The translations under genes were made by a program, and so were the position numbers. Shown one piece after another: positions 35,781 to 44,357 of a stretch of 64,000 nucleotides of DNA; within the stretch, counting starts at the first letter, position 1, and each line of letters starts with the position of its first letter. The stretch comes from Roseovarius sp. SCSIO 43702 (lineage in GTDB: Bacteria; Pseudomonadota; Alphaproteobacteria; Rhodobacterales; Rhodobacteraceae), in assembly GCF_019599045.1 (NCBI RefSeq), contig NZ_CP080623.1, positions 580,501 through 644,500 of the forward strand, written 5' to 3'. A model generated the notes under the pieces. That model worked only from the letters and a program-made list of their open reading frames with translations, was not told where the DNA came from and made no database searches.

Positions 35781-36647
35781 TCACGCTGCGGCTCTCCTGC
35801 GCCTCAGCGCCACGAGGTTCGACACCAGAAGCGCGCCGATCACCACCGCGCCCCCGGCCAGCGCCCAGCGTCCCGGATCCTCTCCGATCGCGGCCCAGAC
35901 GAGAAGTGGCGCGAGCACGGACTCCAGCAGGATCAGGAGCGCGACTTCGGCCGAACTTATGTAACGCGGACCAAGGGTCAGAAAGCAGGTCGCCACCGCG
36001 ATGAATAGGCCGTGCGCGACGAAAAGCGGCCACTCCGTCGCCAACGGGGGCAGCATGTCGACGAATGGCGTGAGGATGATCGCCGCGCCGATATACCCGA
36101 CCGGGATGGCGGGGATCATGGAGACGTTCTTGACCTTGCGCACCGCCGTAAGCGCCGCCGAATAGGCAAAAGCGACGCCGAGCGCGATCACATCTCCCCT
36201 CCACGATGCGAGCTCGTTTTCCTGCGACCCATAAGCGATGAGGCCGAGCCCGGCCATCACCACCAGCATCGTCACGATCATTCGGCGGCTGATCGGCTCC
36301 CTGAGAAAGACCCATCCCAGTATGGCCGAGATGACGGGCATCGACGCGAAGATGAAGACGACATTCGCCACGCTCGTCAGCGTGACCGCCATCACGAAGC
36401 CGGGCGCGGTCGTGCCGATGAGAAGAACATAGACCAGCCCCGGCCAGCCGGTGCCGAGCGATGCGCGAATGGCGCTTGGCCCCTGGAAGATCAGCACGCC
36501 GACCAGGATCAGGAGCCCGGCTGTCAGCCCCCTCCAATAGGCAATGACCAGCGGGTCGGCCTCGATGACGCGCACGAAAAGCGAATCCGGCACGACGAAG
36601 AGCACGCCCAGCGCCGTGATCAGGATGCCCTTGAGATGCATGTCCAT
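35781..36647 (-). CDS. EamA-family (DMT) metabolite exporter
   Basis: A 288-residue protein with ten predicted transmembrane helices in two EamA repeats. The first repeat starts LKGILITALGVLFVVPDSLFVR ... IAYWRGLTAGLLIL, and the second follows SWRGDVIALGVAFAYSAALTAVRK. DMT carriers of this kind export or import small metabolites. The ATGs at 36647 and 36641 are alternative starts. Upstream residues in the longer frame are not membrane-like. It lies 13 bp after the DUF2585 gene on the same strand, so the two may be co-transcribed. Confidence 0.87.
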   Translation of the reverse strand: MDMHLKGILITALGVLFVVPDSLFVRVIEADPLVIAYWRGLTAGLLILVGVLIFQGPSAIRASLGTGWPGLVYVLLIGTTAPGFVMAVTLTSVANVVFIFASMPVISAILGWVFLREPISRRMIVTMLVVMAGLGLIAYGSQENELASWRGDVIALGVAFAYSAALTAVRKVKNVSMIPAIPVGYIGAAIILTPFVDMLPPLATEWPLFVAHGLFIAVATCFLTLGPRYISSAEVALLILLESVLAPLLVWAAIGEDPGRWALAGGAVVIGALLVSNLVALRRRRAAA

Positions 36648-36660
36648 GTGGTGGTCCGCG

Positions 36661-37221
36661 CTAGGTGGTCGATTGCCACTCTCGCACCGCGTCGATGGGG
36701 AAGAGCAGCATGATGACATTGAGCGCGAGACCATCCCGAATGATGATCGCGGTGAGGATCTCGAAGCCGATCACGATGACGACGCTCGCCCAGACCGGCA
36801 GCCGCATGGCCAGCCAGAAACCGAGCCACATGGCGAAGATGTCGAAGACGGAGTTGAGAACGCTGTCGCCATAGTAATCGAGCGCGATCGTCACTTCGCG
36901 GTAGCGCTCGATCACGGCATCCGTGTTCTCGATGATCTCCCACGCGCATTCGACCAGTGTCGCGATCACGAGGCGCCACCCGACCGGAACGCGGCGCGCC
37001 ACGAGCCAAAGCGCGGCATAGAAGAGGAACCCGTGAAGCAGGTGACTGGGCGCGTACCAGTCGAGCACCTGTTGCGATCCTTCCTCGGTACCCACGGTGC
37101 CCCACATGTCGACATATCCGCACGGGCAGGTGAGCGACCTGCCCATCGACCAAAGGATGATCGCGGTGAGCACGGCGATCAGGGCGGTGATGACCAAGGG
37201 CATGGTGTTCGAGCGTGTCAT
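36661..37221 (-). CDS. DUF2585 membrane protein
   Basis: A 186-residue integral membrane protein of the DUF2585 (UPF0314) family, typical of alphaproteobacteria. It has about five helices and conserved features CPCGYVDMWGTV, SQQVLDWYAPSHLLHGFLFY, ECAWEIIENTDAVIERYRE and DYYGDSVLNSVFD. The many acidic and histidine residues within the membrane region are striking, but no function is known. The MTRSNTMPLV start precedes the first helix. Confidence 0.85.
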   Translation of the reverse strand: MTRSNTMPLVITALIAVLTAIILWSMGRSLTCPCGYVDMWGTVGTEEGSQQVLDWYAPSHLLHGFLFYAALWLVARRVPVGWRLVIATLVECAWEIIENTDAVIERYREVTIALDYYGDSVLNSVFDIFAMWLGFWLAMRLPVWASVVIVIGFEILTAIIIRDGLALNVIMLLFPIDAVREWQSTT

Positions 37222-37274
37222 GCCGGCAAAAGAGCAGAGGGGGCGCACCCTGTCCAGACGGAACCGGCGCAATA

Positions 37275-37309
37275 GAAAACCGCCGCGAAGGGCAAACCCG
37301 CGCGGCGGT
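37275..37309 (-). terminator. Rho-independent terminator
   Basis: Arms ACCGCCGCG and CGCGGCGGT enclose a 13-nt loop and are followed on the minus strand by TTTTC. It lies 34 bp after the stop of the secreted-protein gene upstream. Confidence 0.8.
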
Positions 37310-37343
37310 CCACTCGTTACACTTCCCTGTTCGGGATCACTGA

Positions 37344-37862
37344 TTAATCCAGATCGAGCCTTTCGACCACTTTCAGCGCGTAGGCGCCGACCAGCGCGTT
37401 GTAGAAATCGTTCTGCGACGGCGGGATCACGACCGTGCTTTCAGGCAGGGCCGCGGGGTCCGTCATGGCCGTCACGATAAGCGTGAAGGTCTGGATTACC
37501 TCGGACCCGCGGTCGTCCACGGCCTTTTCCACCGTCTCGTCGACACCTTGATGGACCACGACCTGTCCTTCGAGGTAGTTGAACTCGCCGCTATCGGGCA
37601 AGACCGTGTCCCCGTCGATCGCGACCTTCTTGATCTCGACATTGACGATGGGATTTTCGCCGTCCTCGAACGCGACGAGCGCACCAATGGCCGCGCCGAG
37701 GTCATCGGCAAGCGTGGGCCAGTATTCGAGCGCGTTGCTGCGTTTGTAGGCGCTGAGATCCGCCTCGACGTTCACTTTCGAGACGACAGGCGCATCAGCC
37801 CATGCCGTCGCGGCAATTGCGGACATCGCCAGGGCGGCGGCGGTGTTTCTGAGATAGGCCAT
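37344..37862 (-). CDS. Secreted protein of unknown function
   Basis: A 172-residue protein with a clear signal peptide (MAYLRNTAAALAMSAIAATAWA, cleavage near residue 22). The mature part is acidic with alternating strands: VSKVNVEADLSAYK, ENPIVNVEIKKVAIDGDT, FNYLEGQVVVHQG, VIQTFTLIVTAM. It ends with a segment that resembles a small conserved periplasmic domain (NDFYNALVGAYALKVVERLDLD). I do not recognise the family. AAAGGATC precedes the ATG, and an own terminator follows, so it is a single-gene unit. Confidence 0.75.
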   Translation of the reverse strand: MAYLRNTAAALAMSAIAATAWADAPVVSKVNVEADLSAYKRSNALEYWPTLADDLGAAIGALVAFEDGENPIVNVEIKKVAIDGDTVLPDSGEFNYLEGQVVVHQGVDETVEKAVDDRGSEVIQTFTLIVTAMTDPAALPESTVVIPPSQNDFYNALVGAYALKVVERLDLD

Positions 37863-38110
37863 TTGTCGAGATCCTTTCTGATATCCAATCTGACCTTCCG
37901 GTCGCGGCACTCCCGCGCCACCCCGGATGCAAGCGGTCAACAGCCTCGCGGATGGTTTGGTTCCCCTTGCTTGAACGTGGATGAAAGGGCGCGGGAAAAG
38001 CATGATCTATCAGGGAGTTGGCTCGAGTCAGAATGCGCGATATGTCGCCATCGCCCGGATCTGTAGATCTGAAGAGCCGACGCCGTCGAGAGTGAGATCC
38101 ACCGACGACC
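37863..38110. other. Intergenic stretch without recognised genes
   Basis: This is the upstream region of the secreted-protein gene and the downstream flank of tRNA-Arg(CCU). It is less GC-biased than the surroundings. A CTTGAAC hexamer-like element at about 37968 and TTGACC on the minus strand near 37938 lack good partners. No further gene is supported. Confidence 0.5.
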
Positions 38111-38187
38111 TGGCGACCCCGGCAGGATTCGAACCTGCAACCTGCCCCTTAGGAGGGGGCTGCTCTATCCAGTTGAGCCACGGGGTC
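38111..38187 (-). tRNA. tRNA-Arg(CCU)
   Basis: A 77-nt tRNA with encoded CCA. Acceptor GACCCCG pairs with CGGGGTC, and the anticodon stem GCCCC/GGGGC encloses CTCCTAA (anticodon CCT). The T arm carries GGTTCGAATCC. It shares its D arm with the tRNA-Arg(UCU) 2.5 kb away. Confidence 0.95.
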
Positions 38188-38325
38188 GCGCATCCTCTGC
38201 ATAACGTGCCGTTGCGCCGTTGTCATGGTCGTAATTTACCGCGTCGGCGACCTGCGAGCGCGCTTGATTGGCCCAGTCCGTTCGCGGTAACATTTCACCC
38301 GACACAAGCAGGAAAGTGGCACACC

Positions 38326-39351
38326 GTGACCCGTTCAGATCATCGCCCTCTCACGCTTCGGGACGTGTCCGAAGCGTCGGGTGTCTCGGAAATGACGGTC
38401 AGCCGCGTGCTGCGGAATCGCGGTGACGTCTCGGATGCCACGCGCGAGAAGGTGCTCGAGAAGGCCAAGGAGCTTGGCTATGTCCCCAACAAGATCGCGG
38501 GCGCGCTTGCCAGCCAACGCGTGAACCTCGTCGCGGTCATCATCCCTTCGATGTCCAACATGGTCTTTCCCGAAGTGATGACCGGGATCAGCCGGACGCT
38601 CGATCAGACCGCCTTGCAGCCGGTGGTGGGGCTTACGGAATATAGCCGTGAGAAAGAGGAGAAGGTTCTTTACGAGATGCTCTCGTGGCGGCCTTCGGGG
38701 GTGATTATCGCGGGTCTCGAACATTCCGAGGCATCGCGGGCTATGTTGAGGGCGTCAGGCATCCCGGTCGTCGAGATCATGGATACCGACGGGACACCCG
38801 TCGACTCGATGGTGGGCATCTCGCACCGGCGTGCGGGAGAGAAGATGGCCCAGGCGATACTCAGGGCGGGTTACGGCCGGATCGGGTTCCTCGGGACCAA
38901 GATGTCGCGCGATCACCGGGCGCGGAAGCGGTTCGAGGGATTTACCGACGCACTTGCAAAATCCGGGGTGGAGATCAGCGAGCGCGAATTCTACTCGGGT
39001 GGCTCCGCGCTTGCGAAAGGGCGCGAGATGACACAAGCCGTGCTGGAGCGGGACCCGGAACTGGATTTCCTCTATTACTCCAATGATCTCATCGGCGCGG
39101 GAGGTCTCCTTTGGCTTCTGGAGCAAGGGGTGGATATCCCCGGGCGAATGGGCTTGGCTGGGTTTAACGGCATCAACCTTCTCAAGGGACTCCCCCGCGA
39201 GCTGGCGACAATGGACGCCTGCCGCTACGAGATCGGCGCCAAGGCCGCCGAGATCATTGCGAACAGGGTAGAGAATCCGGATGCGACCGAGCCGGTCAAG
39301 ATCGTGCTGGAGCCGAAGATCAGCTACGGCGATACGCTCCGCCGCCCCTGA
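38326..39351 (+). CDS. LacI-family transcriptional regulator (GntR-like)
   Basis: A 341-residue LacI-type repressor. The helix-turn-helix LTLRDVSEASGVSEMTVSRVLRNRGDVSDATREKV and hinge YVPNKIAGALASQRVN are complete. A periplasmic-binding-type sugar domain follows (VAVIIPSMSNMVFPEVMTGI). It resembles gluconate repressor GntR. The GTG start follows AGGAAAG. A GGTAACAT half-operator, the right arm of a GntR-type palindrome, sits at about 38286-38293, suggesting autoregulation. No gluconate gene is adjacent. The convergent neighbour is aroA. Confidence 0.88.
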   Translation: MTRSDHRPLTLRDVSEASGVSEMTVSRVLRNRGDVSDATREKVLEKAKELGYVPNKIAGALASQRVNLVAVIIPSMSNMVFPEVMTGISRTLDQTALQPVVGLTEYSREKEEKVLYEMLSWRPSGVIIAGLEHSEASRAMLRASGIPVVEIMDTDGTPVDSMVGISHRRAGEKMAQAILRAGYGRIGFLGTKMSRDHRARKRFEGFTDALAKSGVEISEREFYSGGSALAKGREMTQAVLERDPELDFLYYSNDLIGAGGLLWLLEQGVDIPGRMGLAGFNGINLLKGLPRELATMDACRYEIGAKAAEIIANRVENPDATEPVKIVLEPKISYGDTLRRP

Positions 39352-39407
39352 CCGAGACGTTTCGTCTATAACTTGAACGCCGTGATCCAGGTCTTTAGCA
39401 AAACGCT

Positions 39408-40676
39408 TTAGAGGCCTTCTATCTTTATCCGCACACCCAGTTCCCGCAAGACATCCCAGTAATCCGGGAAGGTCTTGGAGACGCACATGGGGTCCTCGAT
39501 TTCGATTCCGTCAACAAGCAGACCGGCGAGCGCGAAGCACATCGCGATCCGGTGATCGGCATAGCTGTCGATCCGGGCAGGTCGGTGAGCACCGCGAAGC
39601 TTCGGATCCCCGTGAACGATGAGGTCGTCGCCCTCGACGGTGGCGAGGTCGGAGCGGATACGTGTCAGCCCGTCGCGCAGCGCTTCGATCCGGTCGCACT
39701 CCTTCACCCGGAGGTTGCCGATCCCGGTGAAGCGCACGGGCGTTTCACTGAAGGCCGCCAGCACCGCAAGTGTCGGAATGGCATCCTGCATCTGGGAGCC
39801 CTCGATCACGTCGGGCATGCGCGGGAAAGCGACGATTGGCACGTACGCGGCGGCGTCCGGCTGATTGAAGTCACGGGCCGAGGTTCCGATGTCGATCCTG
39901 CCCCCCGTCAGCGCCTCGGCCGCCCACAGATATGTCGCCGCGCTGGCATCGGGTTCTACGTGGTAATCGGTGGCCACGTAGCCACCCGGCTCGATCACGA
40001 TCAGATCAGTCCGGGGGAAGGTAACGGTCGCCCCGAAGGCGCGCATCACCGCCGCGGTGATATGAAGGTATCCGACAGCCCCGATCGCGCCGCCTTCGAT
40101 GCGGATGCGGCTTTCATCCTCGCCCATCGCCGCGAGCATCATGATTGCCGAGATATATTGGCTCGACAATTGACCGCTTACCGCGATGTCACCTGTCTCG
40201 AACGTGCCGGTGCCGTCGATCACCACCGGCGGACATCCGGTCGCGGATGACGCAGCGACGCCCAGTCGCCGCAGCGTATCCACGAGCGGTGCGATGGGAC
40301 GTTTCTGCATGTGTTCGTCGCCCGTCACCGTCACCTGCCCGTCGACCAGCGCCGCCGCAGCCGTCAGGAAACGTACCGCCGTGCCCGCATTGCCGAGGAA
40401 AAGCGGACCATCGGGCGCAAGGAGCGAGCCCGTCCCGGTCACGATAAGCGTGGTGGCATCAATTTCCTCTATCTCAACGCCCATCGCGCGCAACGCGACC
40501 ATCATGTGATGGGTGTCGTCACTGCGCAGGATACCCGACAGACGGCTTTTCCCCCGGGCGAGTGCCGCCACCAACAGCGCGCGGTTGGTCACCGATTTCG
40601 ATCCCGGAAGCGTCACGCGACCGGATAGTGGCCCCGCGGCCGGGGTGATCCTTGCAATGGCGGAGGTGGAGGACAT
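39408..40676 (-). CDS. aroA: 3-phosphoshikimate 1-carboxyvinyltransferase (EPSP synthase), class I-like
   Basis: A 422-residue EPSP synthase for the sixth step of the shikimate pathway. Substrate-binding motifs are PGSKSVTNRALL, LFLGNAGTAVRFLTAA, QLSSQYISA, RVKECDRIEALRDGL and YADHRIAMC. The class II motifs typical of Agrobacterium CP4 and many alphaproteobacteria (GDKS, SAQxK, RxHxE) are absent, so it groups with class I-like enzymes. The ATG lies only 26 bp after the end of tRNA-Arg(UCU) on the same strand and may share its transcript. An earlier in-frame ATG falls in the tRNA CCA end. It is not followed by cmk. Confidence 0.9.
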   Translation of the reverse strand: MSSTSAIARITPAAGPLSGRVTLPGSKSVTNRALLVAALARGKSRLSGILRSDDTHHMMVALRAMGVEIEEIDATTLIVTGTGSLLAPDGPLFLGNAGTAVRFLTAAAALVDGQVTVTGDEHMQKRPIAPLVDTLRRLGVAASSATGCPPVVIDGTGTFETGDIAVSGQLSSQYISAIMMLAAMGEDESRIRIEGGAIGAVGYLHITAAVMRAFGATVTFPRTDLIVIEPGGYVATDYHVEPDASAATYLWAAEALTGGRIDIGTSARDFNQPDAAAYVPIVAFPRMPDVIEGSQMQDAIPTLAVLAAFSETPVRFTGIGNLRVKECDRIEALRDGLTRIRSDLATVEGDDLIVHGDPKLRGAHRPARIDSYADHRIAMCFALAGLLVDGIEIEDPMCVSKTFPDYWDVLRELGVRIKIEGL

Positions 40677-40702
40677 GGCGCGCGATCTCTTCTGTGTCGG
40701 CA

Positions 40703-40779
40703 TGGCGATCCCGCGAGGACTCGAACCCCGAACCTGCTGATTAGAAGTCAGCTGCTCTATCCAGTTGAGCTACGGGACC
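40703..40779 (-). tRNA. tRNA-Arg(UCU)
   Basis: A 77-nt tRNA with encoded CCA. Acceptor GGTCCCG pairs with CGGGATC (one G-U), and anticodon stem GCTGA/TCAGC encloses CTTCTAA (anticodon TCT). The T arm is GGGTTCGAGTCC. aroA starts 26 bp downstream on the same strand. Confidence 0.95.
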
Positions 40780-40893
40780 GCACTGACGCTTGCATACAAG
40801 TCGAAAAGGTGGAGATCAAAGCCAAAGATGCGCATGCAAGGCGGGCGTCTCCCGGCGATTGTGACCCATCGCCGGCTGCTTTATCGTTCGCCC

Positions 40894-41784
40894 ATGTCTT
40901 ACGAAGCACAGGAAACACGCGTCGCGCCGATCCGCGAAGGAGCCAGTCCGATCCGGTTCCTGCTCGGCGTGGTTTTCCTCGTCCCGGTGGGTCTGGTGCT
41001 CAGCACGTTCATCCTTGGTTTCCTGGTCGGTGCGCTCGGCATCGCGGGGGGAGGTCGCGCAGGCCTCGACGCCGTCCTTGCGGGTCGCGATCCGAAATCG
41101 GTGCTCATCCTGCTGTTTAGTTTCACAGGCCACATCGCGGCGCTCGCCCTGGTGCTTCGGCTCGTCCACAGGCGACATCTGGCGGACCTTCTCGGACCGG
41201 TCCCCGTGGCCGTGGCGCAGGCGTTGCGCGTCAGCCTGTTCCTTGCGGTTTTTCTCTGCGTATATGCCCTTCTGCCGGCGGGTGAGCAATTCGCCGTGAC
41301 GCGGCAATATCCGTTCGGCGAGTGGGTTCGATACCTGCTGCCCGGACTTCTCGCCATCTTCCTGCAGGTCTCGGCAGAAGAGCTTGTCTTCCGTGGGTAT
41401 CTGCAGTCCCACCTGGCAGCGATCAGCCGCTCGCCGATTGTCTGGATGGTGGTGCCCGCGCTGATTTTCGGCCTGTTGCATCACGACACCGAAACCTACG
41501 GCGCCAATGCCTGGCTCATCGTTCTCTGGGCCACACTTTTCGGATGCCTGGCCGCAGATGTGACGGCCAGAGCCGGGACGCTTGGCTCCGCGATCGCGAT
41601 GCACCTGGCCAACAACACGCTCGCATTTCTCGTGGCCTCGCCCGAGGGTCATTTCGACGGCCTCGCGCTCTACACCTATGATTTCGCGATGGATGATCCG
41701 GGTCGTGTGATGGAGTGGCTTCCACAGGAGGCACTCGCGACCCTGTGCATCTGGCTCTGCGTCCGTGTCGCGCTTCGCAGGTAG
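40894..41784 (+). CDS. CPBP-family intramembrane metalloprotease
   Basis: A 296-residue membrane protein with about eight helices. The CPBP (CAAX protease/ABI) motifs are present: the EE pair with arginine in VSAEELVFRGYLQS near residue 165, a histidine in FGLLHHDTE, and a third motif AMHLANNTLAF. Relatives cleave prenylated or leader peptides, and some protect against bacteriocins. The substrate here is unknown. The start MSYEAQETR is chosen because the upstream frame runs into tRNA-Arg(UCU). Confidence 0.88.
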   Translation: MSYEAQETRVAPIREGASPIRFLLGVVFLVPVGLVLSTFILGFLVGALGIAGGGRAGLDAVLAGRDPKSVLILLFSFTGHIAALALVLRLVHRRHLADLLGPVPVAVAQALRVSLFLAVFLCVYALLPAGEQFAVTRQYPFGEWVRYLLPGLLAIFLQVSAEELVFRGYLQSHLAAISRSPIVWMVVPALIFGLLHHDTETYGANAWLIVLWATLFGCLAADVTARAGTLGSAIAMHLANNTLAFLVASPEGHFDGLALYTYDFAMDDPGRVMEWLPQEALATLCIWLCVRVALRR

Positions 41785-41868
41785 CGTGGGTTTGCAGCGT
41801 GTAATTGCAATTCGTGCCCTTGCGGCTTATGTCCCGTCACAGGCCAAAGGAGAGGATCTGCACCGCTC

Positions 41869-42846
41869 ATGAACTGGATAACGAACTACGTGCGTCCGCG
41901 CATCAATTCGATCTTCTCCCGCCGCGAGATGCCGGAAAACCTGTGGTCGAAATGCGAAGGCTGCGGGACCATGCTGTTCCATCGCGAGCTGACCGAGAAC
42001 CTGCAAGTCTGCACGAGTTGTGGCCATCACATGCAGATTTCGCCGCGCGAGCGGTTCAAGGGCCTCTTTGACGGTGGCACATTCACGGAGGTTGACGTGC
42101 CCCGGCCGCACCCTGATCCCCTGCATTTCCGGGATCAGAAGAAGTATCCCGACCGGATGCGTGCGGCGCAGAAATCGACCGGCGAGAAGGAGGCGATGCT
42201 CGTCGCCACGGGCGAAATCGGTCGCACGCCCATCGTGGCGGCGGCGCAGGATTTCTCGTTCATGGGCGGGTCCATGGGCATGTATGTCGGCAACGCGATC
42301 ATCGCCGCTGCCGAAGAGGCGGTGAAGCTCAAACGCCCGCTGATCCTGTTCTCGGCCGCCGGGGGCGCCCGGATGCAGGAGGGCATCCTCAGTCTCATGC
42401 AAATGCCGCGCACGACCGTGGCGATCCAATTGTTGCGGGAGGCAGGCCTGCCATACATCGTCGTCCTGACCCACCCGACGACCGGCGGGGTCACGGCATC
42501 CTACGCGATGCTGGGCGATGTGCAGATTGCCGAGCCCAACGCGCTGATCTGCTTTGCCGGCCCGCGGGTGATCGAACAGACAATCCGCGAGAAACTGCCC
42601 GAAGGGTTTCAGCGCGCCGAATACCTGCTCGATCACGGCATGCTGGACCGCGTGACGCCGCGCACGGCGCTGAGGGACGAACTGATCGGTATCACCCGGA
42701 TGCTTCTGGGCCTGCCTCCCGCGGTCATGGGCGATCTGCCCGCGCCGGAGAACGAGGTTGACGTCGCCGTTCCCGAGGAGATCGAGGACCCGTCCAGGAA
42801 GCTCTCGAAAGACCCGGGCAGCACGCCGACCCGCGCCGAAAAATGA
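41869..42846 (+). CDS. accD: Acetyl-CoA carboxylase carboxyltransferase subunit beta
   Basis: A 325-residue subunit that, with AccA, transfers the carboxyl group from carboxybiotin to acetyl-CoA for fatty acid synthesis. A four-cysteine zinc finger is at the N-terminus (Cys29, Cys32, Cys48, Cys51). The crotonase-fold core includes FSAAGGARMQEGILSLMQM, LTHPTTGGVTASYAMLGD and FAGPRVIEQTIREKLPEGFQ. An AAAGGAG site precedes the ATG. Its stop overlaps the folC start by four bases (ATGA), the usual accD-folC operon. Confidence 0.98.
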   Translation: MNWITNYVRPRINSIFSRREMPENLWSKCEGCGTMLFHRELTENLQVCTSCGHHMQISPRERFKGLFDGGTFTEVDVPRPHPDPLHFRDQKKYPDRMRAAQKSTGEKEAMLVATGEIGRTPIVAAAQDFSFMGGSMGMYVGNAIIAAAEEAVKLKRPLILFSAAGGARMQEGILSLMQMPRTTVAIQLLREAGLPYIVVLTHPTTGGVTASYAMLGDVQIAEPNALICFAGPRVIEQTIREKLPEGFQRAEYLLDHGMLDRVTPRTALRDELIGITRMLLGLPPAVMGDLPAPENEVDVAVPEEIEDPSRKLSKDPGSTPTRAEK

Positions 42847-44117
42847 GTGCGCAGACCTCGGACGTCATCCTCGAAAGGATGATGACGCTGCACCCCAAGG
42901 TTATCGATCTGACGCTTGACCGCGTCTGGCGGTTGCTTGGCGCGCTCGACAACCCGCAGGATGATTTGCCGCCCGTCATTCACCTTGCCGGGACCAATGG
43001 CAAGGGATCGACACAGGCGATGATCCGGGCCGGGCTCGAAGCGGCGGGCCAGCGTGTTCACGCCTACACATCTCCGCATCTGGCCCGGTTTCACGAGCGG
43101 ATTCGCCTCGCGGGCGCGCTGATTTCCGAGGATGACCTCACATCGGTTCTGGACGAATGCTATGCCGCCAACGGTGGCGAGAACATCACGTATTTCGAGA
43201 TCACGACCTGCGCGGCCATTCTCGCCATGGCCCGGACACCTGCCGACTACACGCTTCTCGAGGTGGGGCTGGGGGGAAGGCTCGATGCGACGAACGTGAT
43301 CGAAAGTCCCGCCCTGACGGTCATCACGCCGATCTCGATGGATCATGAGCAGTTTCTGGGCGACACGCTCCCGAAGATCGCGGGAGAGAAGGCAGGCATC
43401 ATCAAGCGCGGAGTGCCTTGCGTGGTGGGCCCACAGGCTGACGCTGCGATGGAGGCAATAGAAGCGCGGGCCGCGGCTCTGGTAGCGCCGCTTCTCGTCC
43501 ACGGTCAGCATTGGCATGTCTGGACCGAGCATGGACGGCTGATCTTTCAGGATGAAAGCGGTCTTGTCGACTTGCCACTGCCGAACTTGCCGGGCGCGCA
43601 CCAGATCGACAATGCCGGTGCCGCGCTTGCGGCGCTGCGGCACCTGGGGTTCGACGAGGCGGCCCAAGAGGCTGCGGTCTCACGTGCCACCTGGCCTGCC
43701 CGCATGCAAAGGCTTCGCCATGGGCCATTGGTCGAGGCCGCTCCGAACGCGGAGATCTGGCTCGACGGAGGGCACAATCCCGCCGCGGGCGAGGCGCTTG
43801 GGCGTCACCTCGCGAGTTTGATCGAGCGTCCGACATTCCTCATCTGCGGAATGCTCAACACGAAAGACGTGACCGGATATCTCCGTCCGCTGGCCGCCGT
43901 GGCACAAGGTCTCTTCGCCGTGTCCATCCCCGGAGAAGCCAACACGCTCTCCGCCGACGCGACCGCATCGGCTGCGCGTGCGGTCGCGCTCGAGGCTGAG
44001 ACCGAGGTATCGGTGGGGGCGGCACTCGCGCGGATTGCGCGGGAAGAACCGGGCGCGCGCGTGCTCATCTGTGGCTCGCTTTACCTTGCGGGCTCCATCT
44101 TGCGCGAGAACGGGTGA
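42843..44117 (+). CDS. folC: Bifunctional dihydrofolate synthase / folylpolyglutamate synthase
   Basis: A 424-residue Mur-ligase-like enzyme. The ATP loop is GTNGKGSTQAM (residues 50-60). TSPHLARFHERIRLAG, EVGLGGRLDATNVI and DGGHNPAAGEAL are the further family signatures. It adds glutamate to dihydropteroate and to tetrahydrofolates. It is translationally coupled to accD. The following gene has its own promoter, so the operon probably ends here. Confidence 0.96.
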   Translation: MSAQTSDVILERMMTLHPKVIDLTLDRVWRLLGALDNPQDDLPPVIHLAGTNGKGSTQAMIRAGLEAAGQRVHAYTSPHLARFHERIRLAGALISEDDLTSVLDECYAANGGENITYFEITTCAAILAMARTPADYTLLEVGLGGRLDATNVIESPALTVITPISMDHEQFLGDTLPKIAGEKAGIIKRGVPCVVGPQADAAMEAIEARAAALVAPLLVHGQHWHVWTEHGRLIFQDESGLVDLPLPNLPGAHQIDNAGAALAALRHLGFDEAAQEAAVSRATWPARMQRLRHGPLVEAAPNAEIWLDGGHNPAAGEALGRHLASLIERPTFLICGMLNTKDVTGYLRPLAAVAQGLFAVSIPGEANTLSADATASAARAVALEAETEVSVGAALARIAREEPGARVLICGSLYLAGSILRENG

Positions 44118-44174
44118 ACTCGGGCTTCGTCGCGACGGGGTTCGAAGTATTTGCGTCGAGCGAATCACTTTATG

Positions 44175-44203
44175 TTGACCGATTCGAATCGATTCGCCTA
44201 TAT
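44175..44203 (+). promoter_or_regulatory. Strong sigma-70-type promoter with a palindromic spacer
   Basis: TTGACC (44175-44180), a spacer of exactly 17 bp and CTATAT (44198-44203). The spacer contains the palindrome GATTCGAATC followed by GATTCG, which could be an operator for a repressor. It points to the LysM-like gene about 155 bp downstream, leaving a leader of roughly 145 nt. Confidence 0.6.
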
Positions 44204-44357
44204 CTGGTCCAAGCAGTGACGGCGCGAAGGCAAGAAACGAACAACGCGCCTGTATCTTGGGGGACAGCGGGTCCGTGGCACGGGTCTCTTCGCATCGACA
44301 AGCTCTTGGGCTGCATCGCGCTCCTGATGGATCGGGTCGGCCTTGGATGTGGCGAAG

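Noticed and set aside
38111..40779. A tRNA-integrated genomic island with att sites
   Set aside because: No integrase or recombinase gene is present. The repeated 19-bp segment is simply the shared D arm of two arginine tRNAs.
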